Shown here piece by piece: positions 1 to 9,372 of a stretch of DNA of 64,000 nucleotides. Position numbers and translations under genes: made by a program. The stretch's first letter is position 1; each line of letters starts with the position of its first letter. This stretch comes from Dyadobacter alkalitolerans DSM 23607 (GTDB taxonomy: Bacteria > Bacteroidota > Bacteroidia > Cytophagales > Spirosomataceae): the NCBI RefSeq assembly GCF_000428845.1, contig NZ_AUAS01000002.1, forward strand, positions 434,001 to 498,000, given 5' to 3'. The notes beneath the pieces were generated by a model. That model saw only the letters and a program-made list of their open reading frames with translations, was not told the DNA's origin and made no database searches.

Positions 1-147
1 ACTCACCGCCACCCCGAACCCCAGAAACATGCACCAGGTCTACATTTATCAATGGGGACACGTAGACCGGCATTTAAGACAAATCCGTAAAGTAAAATCA
101 GACGCGAATTTTCCGAAATAGGCACTATAATTCAAACCTTACCCAAC

Positions 148-903
148 ATGCTATCGAACTTAGTAGAACAACTTTTGAGCAAGTCTGTATTTGACAAACA
201 GCTTGGCGCATCGCAGATTAACTTAATAATTGACCCGGAGGACGAGATGTTCGTAAAAGGTCATGAGGAAGCATATTTCCAAACGGGAATCTCTGCGTTG
301 CAGAACATAGCAGCAGCATTGCTCAGTGCAGGAAAAGATCCATTGCAGGTCAAGCATGTGTTGGATTTCCCGTGTGGCTATGGACGAGTCATGCGGTTCT
401 CGAAGGCGTATTTTCCAAATGCTGAGTTCTACGGTAGTGAAATTACACAGCGACATCTGGATTTTTGTGCTAAAACTTTCGATGCCAAAGTCTTTTTGTC
501 AAAAGACAAGTTTGCGGAAATTGATGTCTCTCAAAAATTCGATGTGATTTGGGTAGGCTCGCTTTTCACTCATTTATCCAGCAACCGATTCAAAGAGTTG
601 TATGAATTTTTAATATCGTTATTGAAGGAAGATGGCGTTTTAATATTTACAACTCATGGGCGGTTTTGCTACGGTCATGTTCAAAAGGGAAGCCGTCGGA
701 GGCATGTTATCGACGCGGGCTATCTCGCAACCGGATTTGGTTACTGCCACCAGCATGGTACAACTGTGTATGGAGATTCGCTCACGAACCCAAAGTGGCT
801 TTTTAATTTTATACAAAAAAACAAAAAAGGGCGCGTCATATATTGGGCTGAGCAAGGCTGGAATAACTGGCAAGATGTGATCGCAGTAGTTCCAAAAAAA
901 TAA
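148..903 (+). CDS. Class I SAM-dependent methyltransferase
   Basis: A 251-residue protein with a Rossmann-type methyltransferase core. Motif I is visible as LDFPCGYGR (about residues 72-80), followed by an acidic residue at the end of the next strand (E98 in YGSEI) that would bind the SAM ribose. Then comes a hydrophobic strand with WVGSLFTHLS and a late strand GVLIFTTHG. The family transfers methyl groups from SAM; the substrate cannot be told from sequence. The first 45 residues are not recognised. It is transcribed alone, with more than 200 bases before the tail-collar genes, so no operon partner hints at its role. No signal peptide is seen, so it is probably cytoplasmic. Confidence 0.8.
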   Translation: MLSNLVEQLLSKSVFDKQLGASQINLIIDPEDEMFVKGHEEAYFQTGISALQNIAAALLSAGKDPLQVKHVLDFPCGYGRVMRFSKAYFPNAEFYGSEITQRHLDFCAKTFDAKVFLSKDKFAEIDVSQKFDVIWVGSLFTHLSSNRFKELYEFLISLLKEDGVLIFTTHGRFCYGHVQKGSRRRHVIDAGYLATGFGYCHQHGTTVYGDSLTNPKWLFNFIQKNKKGRVIYWAEQGWNNWQDVIAVVPKK

Positions 904-1112
904 CGCCACAATTTCCCGAACAGGCAAAATCACCTCCCGACTTTTAGATCCTCCGTCAGTCAGTTAGATCGGCGGAGGATCTTGCCATTTACCGCAAAAT
1001 AAGAATTTCTATATTTTTTGTCAGAATCTTTCAATATTACTGTCGTAAATATTTCGTCCGAATTGCATCGGGCTTCTTCCTTTCCAATTTCACCCTTAAC
1101 CCCTTTTTACTT

Positions 1113-1628
1113 ATGGCAGAACCATTTATATCAGAAATCCGAATGGTCAGTTTTTCGTTTGCTCCCAAGGGCTGGGCGCTGGCAAACGGGCAGTTAATGC
1201 CCATTAACCAGAACCAGGCCCTTTTTGCTCTTCTGGGAACCACATTCGGTGGCGATGGCCGTGTCAATTTTGCACTGCCTGATTATCGCGGCCGCACGCC
1301 GATACACGTCGGCGCAGGACATAATCTGGGAGAACGGGGCGGTGAACAGGCCCACACCCTTAGCGTCGCTGAGCTTCCCAAACACTCGCATTTGCTGAAT
1401 GAACTGGATACGGGAAGCGCAGATAACAATGTGAACAATCCTGTCAACAACCTGTTTTCCAACTCCAAACCTTCCGACCTCTATCAGAACACAGCAACCA
1501 ATTTGGTCCAGCTTGCTCCAAATACCATTGGCGGCGGTGGCGGAAGTCAGGCGCATTTAAACATGCAGCCGTTTCTCACAATCAGTTTTTGCATCGCTTT
1601 ACAGGGCATTTTTCCGAGTCCGAATTAG
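1113..1628 (+). CDS. Phage tail collar domain protein (Mdp-like), copy 1
   Basis: A 171-residue protein of the family annotated as tail fibre or microcystin-dependent protein. Family marks in order are EIRM near the N-terminus, GWALANGQLMPI, ALFALLGTTFGGDG, FALPDYRGRTPIH, and a C-terminal FLTISFCIALQGIFP. These form the phage Tail Collar fold seen in short tail fibres. No other phage structural gene lies nearby, so this is a chromosomal relative rather than a prophage. It is the first of three tandem paralogues (gaps of about 43 bases). Its role in Bacteroidota is not established; a surface or extracellular role is inferred. There is no classical signal peptide. Confidence 0.85.
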   Translation: MAEPFISEIRMVSFSFAPKGWALANGQLMPINQNQALFALLGTTFGGDGRVNFALPDYRGRTPIHVGAGHNLGERGGEQAHTLSVAELPKHSHLLNELDTGSADNNVNNPVNNLFSNSKPSDLYQNTATNLVQLAPNTIGGGGGSQAHLNMQPFLTISFCIALQGIFPSPN

Positions 1629-1670
1629 TCATTAGCGGTCTTTTATTCAATCATTTAAATTAAAAAAATA

Positions 1671-2177
1671 ATGGCGCAGCCTTATATTGGAGAAATCAGG
1701 ATGTTCGCAGGGAATTTTTCCCCTGTCGGATGGTCGTTTTGCAACGGGCAGCTCCTGCCTATCTCCGAAAACGAAGCCCTTTTTCAGTTGATCGGAACTA
1801 CTTATGGTGGGGATGGTGAGTCTACATTTTGTCTTCCGGACCTCCGTGGGCGCCTGCCGGTGCACCAGGGAAACGGATTTATGCTGGCCGAAACCGGCGG
1901 CGCGGAAGAAATTACGCTGACGGTCAACCAAATCCCTGCACATGAGCACCCCATGTTTGCTTCCGCAAATGGCGCGAACACGGCACAACCGCTCAATGCT
2001 GTTATAGGAAATTCGTCCTCAGTGAAAATGTTTATGGGCGATCCACCGTCTGCTGCCGCAATGAGCCCGGTTAGCATTCGTCCTACCGGAGGCTCGTTGC
2101 CGCATACAAACTTCCAGCCTTACCTGTGTGTAAGCTTTATCATTTCACTTTTTGGCATATTCCCCTCTCCTACCTAA
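1671..2177 (+). CDS. Phage tail collar domain protein (Mdp-like), copy 2
   Basis: A 168-residue paralogue of its neighbours on both sides. It keeps the same blocks: EIRMFAGNFSPVGW, CNGQLLPI, LFQLIGTTYGGDG, FCLPDLRGRLPVH, a GG-E-E-ITL turn, IPAHEH and a C-terminal YLCVSFIISLFGIFP. The middle variable part (about residues 95-135) differs most from the other copies, as expected if this loop faces a ligand. It lies between copies 1 and 3 on the same strand with short spacers, so the three are probably co-transcribed. Function in this lineage is unknown. Confidence 0.85.
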   Translation: MAQPYIGEIRMFAGNFSPVGWSFCNGQLLPISENEALFQLIGTTYGGDGESTFCLPDLRGRLPVHQGNGFMLAETGGAEEITLTVNQIPAHEHPMFASANGANTAQPLNAVIGNSSSVKMFMGDPPSAAAMSPVSIRPTGGSLPHTNFQPYLCVSFIISLFGIFPSPT

Positions 2178-2220
2178 ACATACTCCTATCCCTTTTTTAT
2201 AACCTCAAACATATTTAATA

Positions 2221-2739
2221 ATGGCAGATCCATTTGTAGCAGAAATAAGAATGGTCCCTTTCAATTTTTCACCCAAAGGCTGGGCGTGGTGCGACGGACA
2301 ATTACTTCCCATTTCACAAAATACAGCATTATTTTCCCTTTTGGGTACCACGTATGGCGGCGATGGTAAATCCAACTTTGCTTTGCCCGACTTGCAGGGA
2401 CGCGCGCCCATGCATCCCGGCCAGGGCCCCGGCCTCTCGCTCCACGACCTGGGAGAAAGCGGGGGCTCGGAAACCGTCACGCTCCTGGAATCGGAAATCC
2501 CTATGCATGGGCACACAGTAAACATTACACCACAGCCGGGAGAAATTTCGGACCCATCGGGACACACGATCGCAAGGTCTGTTAATGGTGCTGTGTTTCT
2601 CGGTGGAAGTCCGAATGGCTATATGTCTGCCAGCTCAATCGGCGAGGCAGGTGGCAGTCAGCCGCATAACAATATGCAGCCTTACCTGACCACCTATTTT
2701 TGCATAGCGCTGCAAGGAGTCTTTCCGCCTCGGTCGTAG
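2221..2739 (+). CDS. Phage tail collar domain protein (Mdp-like), copy 3
   Basis: A 172-residue third paralogue with FNFSPKGWAWCDGQLLPI, LFSLLGTTYGGDG, FALPDLQGRAPMHPG, IPMHGH and a C-terminal YLTTYFCIALQGVFPP. The variable loop carries an extra GPGLSLHDLGESGG segment before the conserved TVTLLE stretch. It is closer to copy 1 than to copy 2 by eye (same MA-[ED]-PF start and the same CIALQG end). A GNAT acetyltransferase gene follows 48 bases downstream, suggesting that the three collar genes and the next two genes form one unit. Confidence 0.85.
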   Translation: MADPFVAEIRMVPFNFSPKGWAWCDGQLLPISQNTALFSLLGTTYGGDGKSNFALPDLQGRAPMHPGQGPGLSLHDLGESGGSETVTLLESEIPMHGHTVNITPQPGEISDPSGHTIARSVNGAVFLGGSPNGYMSASSIGEAGGSQPHNNMQPYLTTYFCIALQGVFPPRS

Positions 2740-2787
2740 TGCCACACGCATCACCCAAATTTATCAACTGAAAATTTTTACCGATTA

Positions 2788-3291
2788 ATGGAATTTACGC
2801 CAGGCCACCCGGACATAACGTTACGCCGCATCGACCAGTCAGATATGCCCTCATTGCTTGCTATGTACGCGAGTACGCGGGAGGAAGAAATGAGTAAAGT
2901 GCCCGGATGGAGCGAGACGATGAAGCGTGAATTTATTAAAAGCCAGTTTGACGCGCAGCACAGCCATTATCAGAAAAACTATTCAGGAGCCGATTTTTGG
3001 GTGATTTGTAAAAATAAATCGAGTGCCGGCAGGCTGTATGTGCATGAAAATTTTCAAGGGCGTGGCATGCGGATCATTGACATTACCCTGCTTCCTGCAT
3101 ATCGGAATAATGGGATCGGAAGCAGTATACTTAAAGACCTGATGCAGCTTTCGACTCAGTCCGAAAAACCGTTGAGCATACATGTCGAAAGCTTCAACCC
3201 GGCGAAAAACCTGTATAACCGGCTCGGGTTCAATAAAATTAGCGAAACAAACGGAGTCTATCATTTAATGGAATGGAAACATACGATTTAA
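2788..3291 (+). CDS. GNAT family N-acetyltransferase
   Basis: A 167-residue GCN5-related acetyltransferase, a family that moves acetyl from acetyl-CoA to an amine. It starts with the family-typical TLRRIDQSDMPSLLAMYA. The central core strand reads RIIDITLLPAYRNNGIGSSIL, where R-N-N-G-I-G is the acetyl-CoA pyrophosphate-binding loop. The end, LSIHVESFNPAKNLYNRLGFNKI, is the usual GNAT motif B. The substrate is unknown. The gene is linked to the tail-collar cluster and overlaps the next gene by 19 bases in another frame, so the two are probably translationally coupled. Confidence 0.88.
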   Translation: MEFTPGHPDITLRRIDQSDMPSLLAMYASTREEEMSKVPGWSETMKREFIKSQFDAQHSHYQKNYSGADFWVICKNKSSAGRLYVHENFQGRGMRIIDITLLPAYRNNGIGSSILKDLMQLSTQSEKPLSIHVESFNPAKNLYNRLGFNKISETNGVYHLMEWKHTI

Positions 3292-3581
3292 GCAAACTAA
3301 CTGCCCAGGACTTCAAGGATCATCTGGGTCAGAAGCTGAACATTGAATTTGCGAATGGTGAGGCTGTTGCGGCCAATGTGGACAAAATAACCGAACTGGA
3401 AACCTATTCTCCGCTGGAAAGAGGCGCTTTTTCGGTAGTACTGCAAACCCCGGGCGACCAAAATCCCCGTCAGCAAGGAATTTACACGCTTTTACATCCT
3501 CAGTCAGGCCCGCTGGAAGTGTTTCTGGTCCCGATCGCAAGGGATATAGGCGGCGTAAAATACGAGGCTGTCTTCTCCTGA
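3273..3581 (+). CDS. DUF6916-like small protein
   Basis: A 102-residue acidic cytoplasmic-looking protein. The pattern, an N-terminal LTAQDFKDHLGQ followed by a beta-rich domain ending QGIYTLLHPQSGPLEVFLVPI, resembles the DUF6916 family, whose members are often found near tail-collar genes. The family name is from memory and was not verified. Its start lies 19 bases inside the preceding acetyltransferase gene, so expression of the two is likely coupled. The biochemical role is unknown. A hairpin with a T-rich tail follows at 3587-3620 and probably ends the transcript. Confidence 0.7.
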   Translation: METYDLSKLTAQDFKDHLGQKLNIEFANGEAVAANVDKITELETYSPLERGAFSVVLQTPGDQNPRQQGIYTLLHPQSGPLEVFLVPIARDIGGVKYEAVFS

Positions 3582-3586
3582 TTTAC

Positions 3587-3620
3587 AGGGCATTGTCTCT
3601 TTCGACGATGCCCTTGTTCT
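3587..3620 (+). terminator. Probable rho-independent terminator after the collar cluster
   Basis: Arms AGGGCAT (3587-3593) and ATGCCCT (3608-3614) pair perfectly, and an inner GTC/GAC pair extends the stem across one mismatch. The tail TGTTCTTT is T-rich. It sits between the DUF6916-like gene and the giant secreted-protein gene, which would therefore need its own promoter. Confidence 0.6.
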
Positions 3621-3639
3621 TTACTCAAAAAATCAAATA

Positions 3640-6600
3640 ATGAAAAACTTATACTTCTTTTTAGCTGGGGCTGCTATGCTCGTCTCAGGGCTTTTCATCA
3701 ACGAATCTGGCCAACCACTGATTTCGGAACTTCAAAAGGCTGCGCAGGTAACTTCAACACCTGTAAGCAAATCACAGTCAATCGTTCCGTTCAAAAGAAA
3801 AAAGGCCAATAAGATAATGCTTTTTGCTCCGACAATTTCTGCCACAAACACCTATGCACTTACCAACGACACCGGCCTGCCGGGCGCTTCTGCGGGGGAC
3901 GAACTGGAATACACAGTGACCATCACCAATAGCGGCACGGACGCAAGCGGCGTCACTTTTACAGATCAGATCGATGCCAATACAACACTCGTCGCGGGAT
4001 CCCTTAAAGTGAGCCCTATTGCTCAAAATGATGTTTACAATGCTATTGGCAATGTAGGGCTTGACATTCCTGCGGGAAGCGGCGTGCTTGTCAACGACAG
4101 CAGCCCTAACGGTGCTTCCATCAGCATCGTGGGATCCGGAGAAATTGCCACAAGCCAGGGAGGCGCGGTTACCCTTGATTATAGCACGGGTGCTTTCACT
4201 TATTTACCGGCGGCAGGGTTCACTGGTAACGACACATTTACCTACACATTGCAAAACGGATCGGGATTGACCTCGACAGCAACCGTTACCATTGCAACCA
4301 CCGGCGCGATATGGTTCGTAAATTCGGCAGCAAGCGCCAGCGGCGAAAACGGAACACTGGCAAAGCCTTTTACTTCTCTGGCAGGTTTTGCAGCTATTAA
4401 TGATGGCGCGGCGCTGCATCCGCAGGCGGGACATTCCATATTTTTATACGAGGGAAGTTATACCGGACCTGTCACGCTGCTCGACCAGCAAAAAGTAATT
4501 GGTCAGGGCGCAGGCGCATCCTTGCTGGCGATCTCCGGATACAGCGCGCCAAGTGGAAACAATCTTCTTCCTACAACCGGCGGCACCCGCCCGGCATTAA
4601 CAAGTTCGGGCGACGCAAATGTAATTACTATTGCTGCTGCAAATACAATCCGGGGCCTCAACATCGGCAACTCGGGAGGAGCGAAAATTGTGGGATCAAC
4701 AGCAGGACTGCTTACTATCAGCGAGATAGCATTAACCGGCAACGGCAGTGCGCTTAACCTGGCCAATGTTACGCTGGCAGCAGATTTTTCGGAACTATCT
4801 TCCAATGTCAGCTCAGGACCGGTTAGCCCGATTGACATTTCCTCCGTCGGCGGAAATTTGAAAATCAGCTCCGGAACAATTTCGTCAACCAATGTTGCTG
4901 CCATTGACCTAGCAGGAAGCTCGCTGGGTCTTGATGTTACATTGGCGGCGGTTTCTTGCAGCAATGCAGCCAAGGGCGTCGCAGTGTCCGGCACCACGGG
5001 AACTTTTCAGATCACAGGGTCAGGCGCTACGGCTGGCTCGGGCGGAACGATCCAGAACATTTCCGCACGGGGCATTGAATTCACCAATGCGGCTGGTGTT
5101 ACCCTGAACAACATTAACCTCATTAATGCCAATGGTTCAGATTCCGGGGGATGCGGGACATCCGATAATTCAGGATGCAACGCGGCTGTTTATGCCAATG
5201 TTGTCAATGGATTTAAATTAGAAAGGATCATTATTACCGGCACCACAAACCAACAGGGCATTAACCTGCGGGGTGTCAACAACCTGACTATCAGCAACAG
5301 TTCTGTGCAGAAGGCAGGAAATGCTGCTACCGAGGGGGCTATTTTCGCCACAAATACCACCGGGACGGCCTCTATTACCAATTCCACTTTTGCAAACAGC
5401 ACCATTACCAATGCGCCCTCGGGCAGGGTTGCGTATTTTGGAAATACAAATTCCAACCTATCGCTTCTGACCGTTGACAATTCCGATTTTACGGATTCCC
5501 CCAACAATGGCGGAATCCTGATGGAGGGTTATGGCAATTCTCAGATGAGCTTGAAGGTTACAGGTGGCAGCCAGTTTCTCAGATGCGAAACACAAGGCAT
5601 AAAAATGATCTCAAATGATAATTCCCAGTTGGTGGGTGACATTCAGGGCGCCGTTGTAAATAACCTGGCGCTTGATGGTGTGACCCGGCTAACCTCAATT
5701 GGGATTGATTTGCAAAGTACGAGCACCTCATCATTGAAATACAACATTATCGGAAATAATATCCGTTGCAAAAACGGCACGGGAATCAATCTCAAGGTGA
5801 GCAACAATTCCACGCATGAAGGAACTGTGGACGGAAATACCGTGGTAAGTGATGGTGGCGGAGGATCGGGAATTTACTTTGATACAGAAGGGCCTACCGC
5901 AAAAGGGATTGTCAAGATCAGCAACAATACGGTTTCTGGCATCCTGAATGATTTTGGCATTGGCTTTTCGGGCTACGTTACAAATAGCAACACCAAAAGT
6001 GATGTGACGATAATCGGAAATACGGTCACGACAGGACCGAATGCGTTTTTCGACATTGATGTCAATTTCATTTCAAGTCTTGCAGATAATCAGGGCAAAC
6101 TTTGCGCTTTCATTGCCAATAATAATGTGGCGGCGGCTGCGGGAGCTGCATTGCGCTTGCGTCCGGGTGCGCCAGGGAATCAGATCATCCTCCAAGGAGC
6201 AGGCAATACCCTTGCAGCAGTGTGGAGTGGGAATGGAAACACGCCGCCAAATGCAGCTGTATTATCAGGAGGCTCGGGAACAATTAGTTTTAACATAGGC
6301 CAAACCTGCGCAGTGCCCAATGTTTCGGCACTAAGAATAGCGGCAGAAGAAACGACACTAAGACAGGGGTCGTCGGCTGCTGACAATACTTCTGATTCAA
6401 TTCAATCCGCAGCAGCAATTTTAGAAACAAAGCCTGAGGAGAGCATAAATGAACCTATCCGGGCGAATGAGGTTCAATCCAATACAAGAACAGCAGCTTC
6501 TATGGCCGGCGAAACTGTTACTGTGAATGGCACGGGGAGTGGCTTTTCACTGCCTGCCGGTGCGAATGTGATTGTCAAATTTAAGGTTACGGTAAACAAT

Positions 6601-8592
6601 GATATCCCCGTAACGACATGCCAGGTCACCAATCAGGGATCTGTGAGCGGAAATGATTTTACCACCGTCCTGACAGACGATCCCGGCGCGCCAGGATCAA
6701 GCGACCCTACGGCTACCACCATCGTTTCGGCACCGGTTATCAGTGCCTGCCCTACCAACCAGGTTGTAGACCCGGACGCTGGCGCCTGTACTGCAACGCT
6801 ATCGCTTCCAGCGACCGTTGCAGGATGTCCTGCGCCAACAGTTGTATACAGTGTTTCGGGAAGTCCGATCACATTCCCCTACATTTTCCCGGCTGGCGTG
6901 ACCACCGTGGAGGTGAATGCCTCCAACGGAATCGGAACGGATGCAACGTGCTCATTTACAGTGACGGTTACGCCTACCCCGGCCCCCGTAATCTCGCAAG
7001 AACCGCAGGATCAGCTGATTTGTGCCGGCCAGGACGCTCCATTCACTGTGGCTGCAACGGGCGTAGTAACAAACTACCAGTGGCAGAAAAAGCCTTTTGG
7101 CGGCGCATTCGCAGATATTGATGCAAGCATAAATCCGAGTGCAAACACAGCAACGCTGACGCTAACGAATGTTCCGGTAACCGATAACAATTCAGAATAT
7201 CAATGCATTGTTTCCAATCCTTGCAATAGCGTCACCTCAGCAGCAGCTACATTGACCGTCAACGAAATTACCGCTTCTACGATCTCAGGCGCTGCGACTG
7301 TTGACCAGGGTGCGGCCGCTCCCGTGGTCACCTTTGGTGCAACCGGTGGAACGCTTCCCTATACTTTTACTTATAAAATCAATGACGGAACTGCAACTAC
7401 AATAGCCACGGCCGGTGGGGCAACAACGGTTGGCGTTACTCAGTCTACTGCAAGCGTTGGTGTGTTTACCTATGAACTTGTCAGCGTCACCGACGCGCAG
7501 GGATGCACATTGACACCTGCGTCGGCACAGACTGCAGTCATCACAGTTGCTAACAGCTTAACAGCTTCTATATCAGCCGGAAGCTCTGCTTGCGTTGGTG
7601 CTGTTTCTCCACAAGTTACCTTCACGGCTGTTGATGGTGTGGGGCCATTTACATTTACGTATAAAATAAACGCCGGTCCCGACCTGCAAGTGACTACAAC
7701 CGAAGCGAATACAACAGCCAGTGTTGCCGTTTCTACCGCGGCAGCCGGAAGTTTTATCTATGAGCTGGTCAATGTCAATGGTGCAGGTGACGCGACTACA
7801 CCTGTTTCGGGACAAAGCGCAACCATCGTCGTAAATGAAACACCAACCATTACATTAGGCCCGGATGCATACAGCTGTTCATTTAATTTAAACACTTATT
7901 CGGTGGTTTTCACAGCTACGGCAGGCGCCACAGTCACAACCGATAAGGGGACAATTTCGGGAAATAGCGTGATCGATATACCGAGCAAGGAAACGGCCAT
8001 TCTTACTGTTACAAAAGACGGATGTACCAGTACTTTGTCCGTATTCCGTGACTGTACGCTCCCTGTCACACTTATTGATTTTTCGGCATCGCGCCAGGAA
8101 AATGCTGTGGTGTTAAAGTGGCGGACAAGTGAGGAAACAAACAGCGAAAAGTTTGAAATTGAGCGCAGTATCACGGGGAAAGATTGGGAAACGATTGCAA
8201 CCAAAAAATCCGGGGGCGAAAGCTCGGTGACATTGAATTATACCTTCAAAGATGATAAGCCTAATACGGGAGATAATTTTTACCGGTTAAAAATGATCGA
8301 TACGGATCAGACTTTTGCATACAGCCACATTGTTTTCGTGGGTGTTGAAGGAGCGCATCTTCTTGAAATTTACCCTAACCCGGTTTCAGATCTGTTATCT
8401 ATCAAAACGAATACGACGATCCAGATCAGCTCAGTCGAACTGCATAATGTCAAAGGCGTACAGGTTCTAAAGTCACATATTGGGACTTCGAAAACCGTTT
8501 CGGTCGGTAATTTGCCCGCTGGCATTTATGTTTTGTCCATTTATTATCAAAATGGAAAAATAGATCGTCAGAAAGTGCTTATCAGCAGATAG
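3640..8592 (+). CDS. Giant secreted beta-helix/Ig-like protein with type IX sorting domain
   Basis: A 1650-residue surface or secreted protein with an N-terminal hydrophobic signal segment. By eye the order is: a DUF11-like repeat (about 70-125), a cadherin-like segment with NDTFTYTL (about 130-220), a long Asn/Thr/Gly-rich parallel beta-helix with many NNT and NST turns (about 225-885), a HYR-type domain starting CPTNQVVDP (about 1032-1112), an Ig-like domain with YQWQK (about 1117-1207), two related Ig-like repeats containing FTYKIN (about 1210-1400), and a C-terminal sorting domain (from about 1576) with YPNPVSD and AGIYVLSI. The last part marks it as cargo of the type IX secretion system. 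A role in adhesion or carbohydrate binding is inferred. The upstream hairpin suggests a separate transcript. Confidence 0.88.
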   Translation: MKNLYFFLAGAAMLVSGLFINESGQPLISELQKAAQVTSTPVSKSQSIVPFKRKKANKIMLFAPTISATNTYALTNDTGLPGASAGDELEYTVTITNSGTDASGVTFTDQIDANTTLVAGSLKVSPIAQNDVYNAIGNVGLDIPAGSGVLVNDSSPNGASISIVGSGEIATSQGGAVTLDYSTGAFTYLPAAGFTGNDTFTYTLQNGSGLTSTATVTIATTGAIWFVNSAASASGENGTLAKPFTSLAGFAAINDGAALHPQAGHSIFLYEGSYTGPVTLLDQQKVIGQGAGASLLAISGYSAPSGNNLLPTTGGTRPALTSSGDANVITIAAANTIRGLNIGNSGGAKIVGSTAGLLTISEIALTGNGSALNLANVTLAADFSELSSNVSSGPVSPIDISSVGGNLKISSGTISSTNVAAIDLAGSSLGLDVTLAAVSCSNAAKGVAVSGTTGTFQITGSGATAGSGGTIQNISARGIEFTNAAGVTLNNINLINANGSDSGGCGTSDNSGCNAAVYANVVNGFKLERIIITGTTNQQGINLRGVNNLTISNSSVQKAGNAATEGAIFATNTTGTASITNSTFANSTITNAPSGRVAYFGNTNSNLSLLTVDNSDFTDSPNNGGILMEGYGNSQMSLKVTGGSQFLRCETQGIKMISNDNSQLVGDIQGAVVNNLALDGVTRLTSIGIDLQSTSTSSLKYNIIGNNIRCKNGTGINLKVSNNSTHEGTVDGNTVVSDGGGGSGIYFDTEGPTAKGIVKISNNTVSGILNDFGIGFSGYVTNSNTKSDVTIIGNTVTTGPNAFFDIDVNFISSLADNQGKLCAFIANNNVAAAAGAALRLRPGAPGNQIILQGAGNTLAAVWSGNGNTPPNAAVLSGGSGTISFNIGQTCAVPNVSALRIAAEETTLRQGSSAADNTSDSIQSAAAILETKPEESINEPIRANEVQSNTRTAASMAGETVTVNGTGSGFSLPAGANVIVKFKVTVNNDIPVTTCQVTNQGSVSGNDFTTVLTDDPGAPGSSDPTATTIVSAPVISACPTNQVVDPDAGACTATLSLPATVAGCPAPTVVYSVSGSPITFPYIFPAGVTTVEVNASNGIGTDATCSFTVTVTPTPAPVISQEPQDQLICAGQDAPFTVAATGVVTNYQWQKKPFGGAFADIDASINPSANTATLTLTNVPVTDNNSEYQCIVSNPCNSVTSAAATLTVNEITASTISGAATVDQGAAAPVVTFGATGGTLPYTFTYKINDGTATTIATAGGATTVGVTQSTASVGVFTYELVSVTDAQGCTLTPASAQTAVITVANSLTASISAGSSACVGAVSPQVTFTAVDGVGPFTFTYKINAGPDLQVTTTEANTTASVAVSTAAAGSFIYELVNVNGAGDATTPVSGQSATIVVNETPTITLGPDAYSCSFNLNTYSVVFTATAGATVTTDKGTISGNSVIDIPSKETAILTVTKDGCTSTLSVFRDCTLPVTLIDFSASRQENAVVLKWRTSEETNSEKFEIERSITGKDWETIATKKSGGESSVTLNYTFKDDKPNTGDNFYRLKMIDTDQTFAYSHIVFVGVEGAHLLEIYPNPVSDLLSIKTNTTIQISSVELHNVKGVQVLKSHIGTSKTVSVGNLPAGIYVLSIYYQNGKIDRQKVLISR

Positions 8593-8655
8593 GAATAAGA
8601 AGAAACGAACCACTGCTACTCGCACATTAAACCAAATATTAAGTAAAAGAAAACG

Positions 8656-8689
8656 AAAACCGTTGCAAGGCATTCTTGCAGCGGTTTTT
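8656..8689. terminator. Rho-independent terminator after the giant gene
   Basis: Arms AAAACCGTTGCAA (8656-8668) and TTGCAGCGGTTTT (8676-8688) pair with one G-T wobble around a 7-base loop and are followed by a short T run. It separates the giant gene from the convergent small lipoprotein and can work in both directions. Confidence 0.75.
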
Positions 8690-8721
8690 GATTCTAGCAG
8701 CGGTCTTAACCAAACACGACG

Positions 8722-8951
8722 TTACTTTTTAGGCTCATCGGAGTTAATCGTGTCACGTCCCGGTGTTGCGAGCTTTTGCTCATCGCTTTGCTCAATACCA
8801 GCTCTGGTATCGACAGAATTTGTGTCTTTTCCAATCACTGTGGAGTCGATGGGTGCGCCCTGATCGACCCACTTTGCTGATCTTCATTTTTGGAGCACCC
8901 GAGCAGCAGCGTCGCTGCAACCATAAGGGTTGCGAAACATTTCGATTTCAT
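8722..8951 (-). pseudogene. Small lipoprotein gene with an internal frameshift
   Basis: The reading frame from ATG at 8951 gives a lipoprotein signal peptide with lipobox LLLGC and continues CSKNEDQQSG, then closes at 8835 after 38 residues. In another frame the same strand continues without a stop from about 8870 to a TAA at 8722. It gives VDQGAPIDSTVIGKDT and ends NSDEPKK, a typical Asp/Ser/Thr-rich tail of small Bacteroidota lipoproteins. The distance from start to distal stop is 230 bases, two short of a multiple of three plus... that is, 76 codons plus two bases, so one missing base explains the break. The likely site is the A run near CAGCAAAG. It is a real mutation or a sequencing error. 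Function is unknown. Confidence 0.6.
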
Positions 8952-9086
8952 ATTAAGTGAATTTTTAGATAAAACATATGCAACATGCAAGCATGCTTGC
9001 GCCCACGATATCAAAATTGTTCCACCCCCGGTATCATTTGGCATGAAAATTATCTAAGGTCGCCTCTGATAATTAAACATGAGCAT

Positions 9087-9350
9087 ATGGATTTCATAGA
9101 TGGACTTGGCCTTTTGGCGGGCATTTTTACATCATCGGCGGTGGTGCCACAACTCGTTACTACTGTCAAGAAAAAGAAGGCCAGCGAGGTTTCGACGGCG
9201 ATGTTTATCGTGTTACTTACGGGTAATGCGCTGTGGGTTTATTACGGCGTCGATAAAAAAGACGTCCCAATTATCGCCACAAATATTTTCACGATATGCC
9301 TCAACGTAGCCATGCTCTTTTTAAAATTTAAGTACAAAAACAATGATTAA
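9087..9350 (+). CDS. SemiSWEET-family sugar transporter
   Basis: An 87-residue membrane protein with three hydrophobic segments, the size of bacterial SemiSWEETs, which work as dimers to move sugars down their gradient. The family PQ motif is present as VVPQL in the first helix, followed by the basic loop KKKKASEVS and then TGNALWVYYGV. I chose the ATG at 9087 because it places the first helix at the N-terminus; the open frame runs further upstream but that part is not membrane-protein-like. It is divergent from the broken lipoprotein gene and followed after 22 bases by a small secreted-protein gene. The transported sugar cannot be read from sequence. Confidence 0.88.
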   Translation: MDFIDGLGLLAGIFTSSAVVPQLVTTVKKKKASEVSTAMFIVLLTGNALWVYYGVDKKDVPIIATNIFTICLNVAMLFLKFKYKNND

Positions 9351-9372
9351 TTTTCACTAAAACCACAAGACT

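Noticed and set aside
946..982. Hairpin AGATCCTCCG/CGGAGGATCT as terminator of the methyltransferase gene
   Set aside because: The stem is perfect, but no T run follows on either strand, so I do not call it a terminator.
1113..2739. Prophage or tailocin
   Set aside because: Only tail-collar paralogues are present; there is no capsid, sheath, baseplate, integrase or lysis gene nearby.
8663..8960. Two plus-strand frames over the lipoprotein region
   Set aside because: They are shadows of the frameshifted minus-strand lipoprotein gene and have no protein-like features.
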